From: an uncultured Collinsella sp.
Lineage (GTDB): Bacteria > Actinomycetota > Coriobacteriia > Coriobacteriales > Coriobacteriaceae
DNA length: 5,205 nucleotides
NCBI GenBank assembly: GCA_958446785.1
Contig: CAUCXP010000133.1
Coordinates: 1 to 5,205 of the forward strand
Direction: 5' to 3'
This document shows, in pieces, positions 4,884 through 5,205 of the stretch (position 1 is its first letter; the number at the start of each line of letters is the position of its first letter). The position numbers and the translations under genes are program-made. Under the pieces are notes generated by a model that was not told the DNA's origin, ran no database searches, and worked only from the letters and a program-made list of their open reading frames with translations.

Positions 4884-5205
4884 CTAGGCCTCCAAAATGC
4901 CGCAAAGACCAGAAAGCTGCGGCAGCTTATCCGGCAGCACGACTACCTTACGCGCATCGACAGACGTCACAACACCGTCAGGCCTGTAGGTTAAAACACC
5001 AGACACTCGAGCGCGGCACTTAAAACAGGATCGAATCTCTTCAAGAATCTTATCTTGAAACTTCCCTTCTATATACTTACCGGTTCCTTCGTCTACCATT
5101 CCAAACTTGTTGCCGCGCTTTGCATCCAGCGTGCAAATAGTCCCCACTACAGAGCCAACAACCTGATAGCTACGGGGCTCCCTGACAACCTCAAATGCCC
5201 GACGA
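4884..5205 (-). CDS. Uncharacterised partner of the PIN protein (partial, runs off right edge)
   Basis: The frame ending at TAG 4884-4886 is open to the right edge, giving at least 106 codons, so the real start may be outside the window. A GTG at 5147 could start an 87-residue protein, but no clear ribosome site precedes it and the frame continues upstream with sensible residues (AFEVVREPRSYQVVGSV). Visible are a lysine/glutamate-rich central stretch (GKYIEGKFQDKILEEIRSCF) and a beta-rich end with the pattern VSGVLTYRPDGVVTSVDARKVVVLP. I do not recognise a named family, and no ribbon-helix-helix or helix-turn-helix is evident in the visible part. Its position immediately before the PIN gene, with the PIN ribosome site inside its last codons, suggests an antitoxin or regulatory partner. 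That function is inferred from context only. Confidence 0.6.
   Translation of the reverse strand, partial: RRAFEVVREPRSYQVVGSVVGTICTLDAKRGNKFGMVDEGTGKYIEGKFQDKILEEIRSCFKCRARVSGVLTYRPDGVVTSVDARKVVVLPDKLPQLSGLCGILEA

Noticed and set aside
4882..4905. PIN protein starting at ATG 4905
   Set aside because: This would overlap the upstream gene and add residues outside the PIN fold. GTG at 4881 has an ideal GGAGG and starts at the first strand.

Overview
The window reads as chromosomal DNA of a high-GC Gram-positive, probably an actinobacterium of the Coriobacteriia (a Collinsella-like gut bacterium is my best guess). This rests on GC-rich codon use in the left gene, TTG and GTG starts with strong GGAGG ribosome sites, and the style of the left operon. 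It is an inference, not a database result. Every gene I can support lies on the minus strand, so transcription runs from right to left.

Left part (1-2254): the start of a Pel-type exopolysaccharide operon. The first gene (115-2254) encodes a PelD-like regulatory membrane protein of about 712 residues once one frameshift is corrected. Its parts are an N-terminal SDR (NAD-dependent epimerase/dehydratase-like) domain, four membrane segments, a coiled coil, a GAF domain, and a degenerate GGDEF domain that keeps an RxxD cyclic-di-GMP inhibitory-site motif. An extra base at 570/571 splits the frame, so as sequenced the c-di-GMP receptor domain is cut off. The next gene begins with a TTG that overlaps the pelD stop and encodes a membrane segment. 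By position and topology it is the start of pelE; it runs off the left edge.

Middle part (2409-3745): a complete three-gene toxin-antitoxin-chaperone (TAC) module in the order toxin (HigB/RelE-type), antitoxin (HigA-type, XRE helix-turn-helix with a C-terminal tail), SecB-like chaperone. The antitoxin stop and chaperone start overlap. This is the layout of the HigB1-HigA1-SecB(TA) system of Mycobacterium tuberculosis. A perfect 34-bp palindrome sits just upstream of the toxin ribosome site and is the obvious candidate operator.

Non-coding part (3746-4377): about 630 bases with no convincing gene. It holds two diverged tandem copies of a ~135-bp unit, each with internal inverted repeats, followed by two more hairpins. 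It looks like a MITE/REP-like or structured-RNA repeat cluster.

Right part (4378-5205): a PIN-domain ribonuclease gene preceded, two bases away, by the 3' end of another gene that runs off the right edge. This is probably a second toxin-antitoxin-type pair with the partner gene first. The region from 2409 to 5205 therefore looks like an accessory island of two TA-type modules separated by repeats, lying upstream of the pel operon. It is visibly less GC-rich than the pelD gene.
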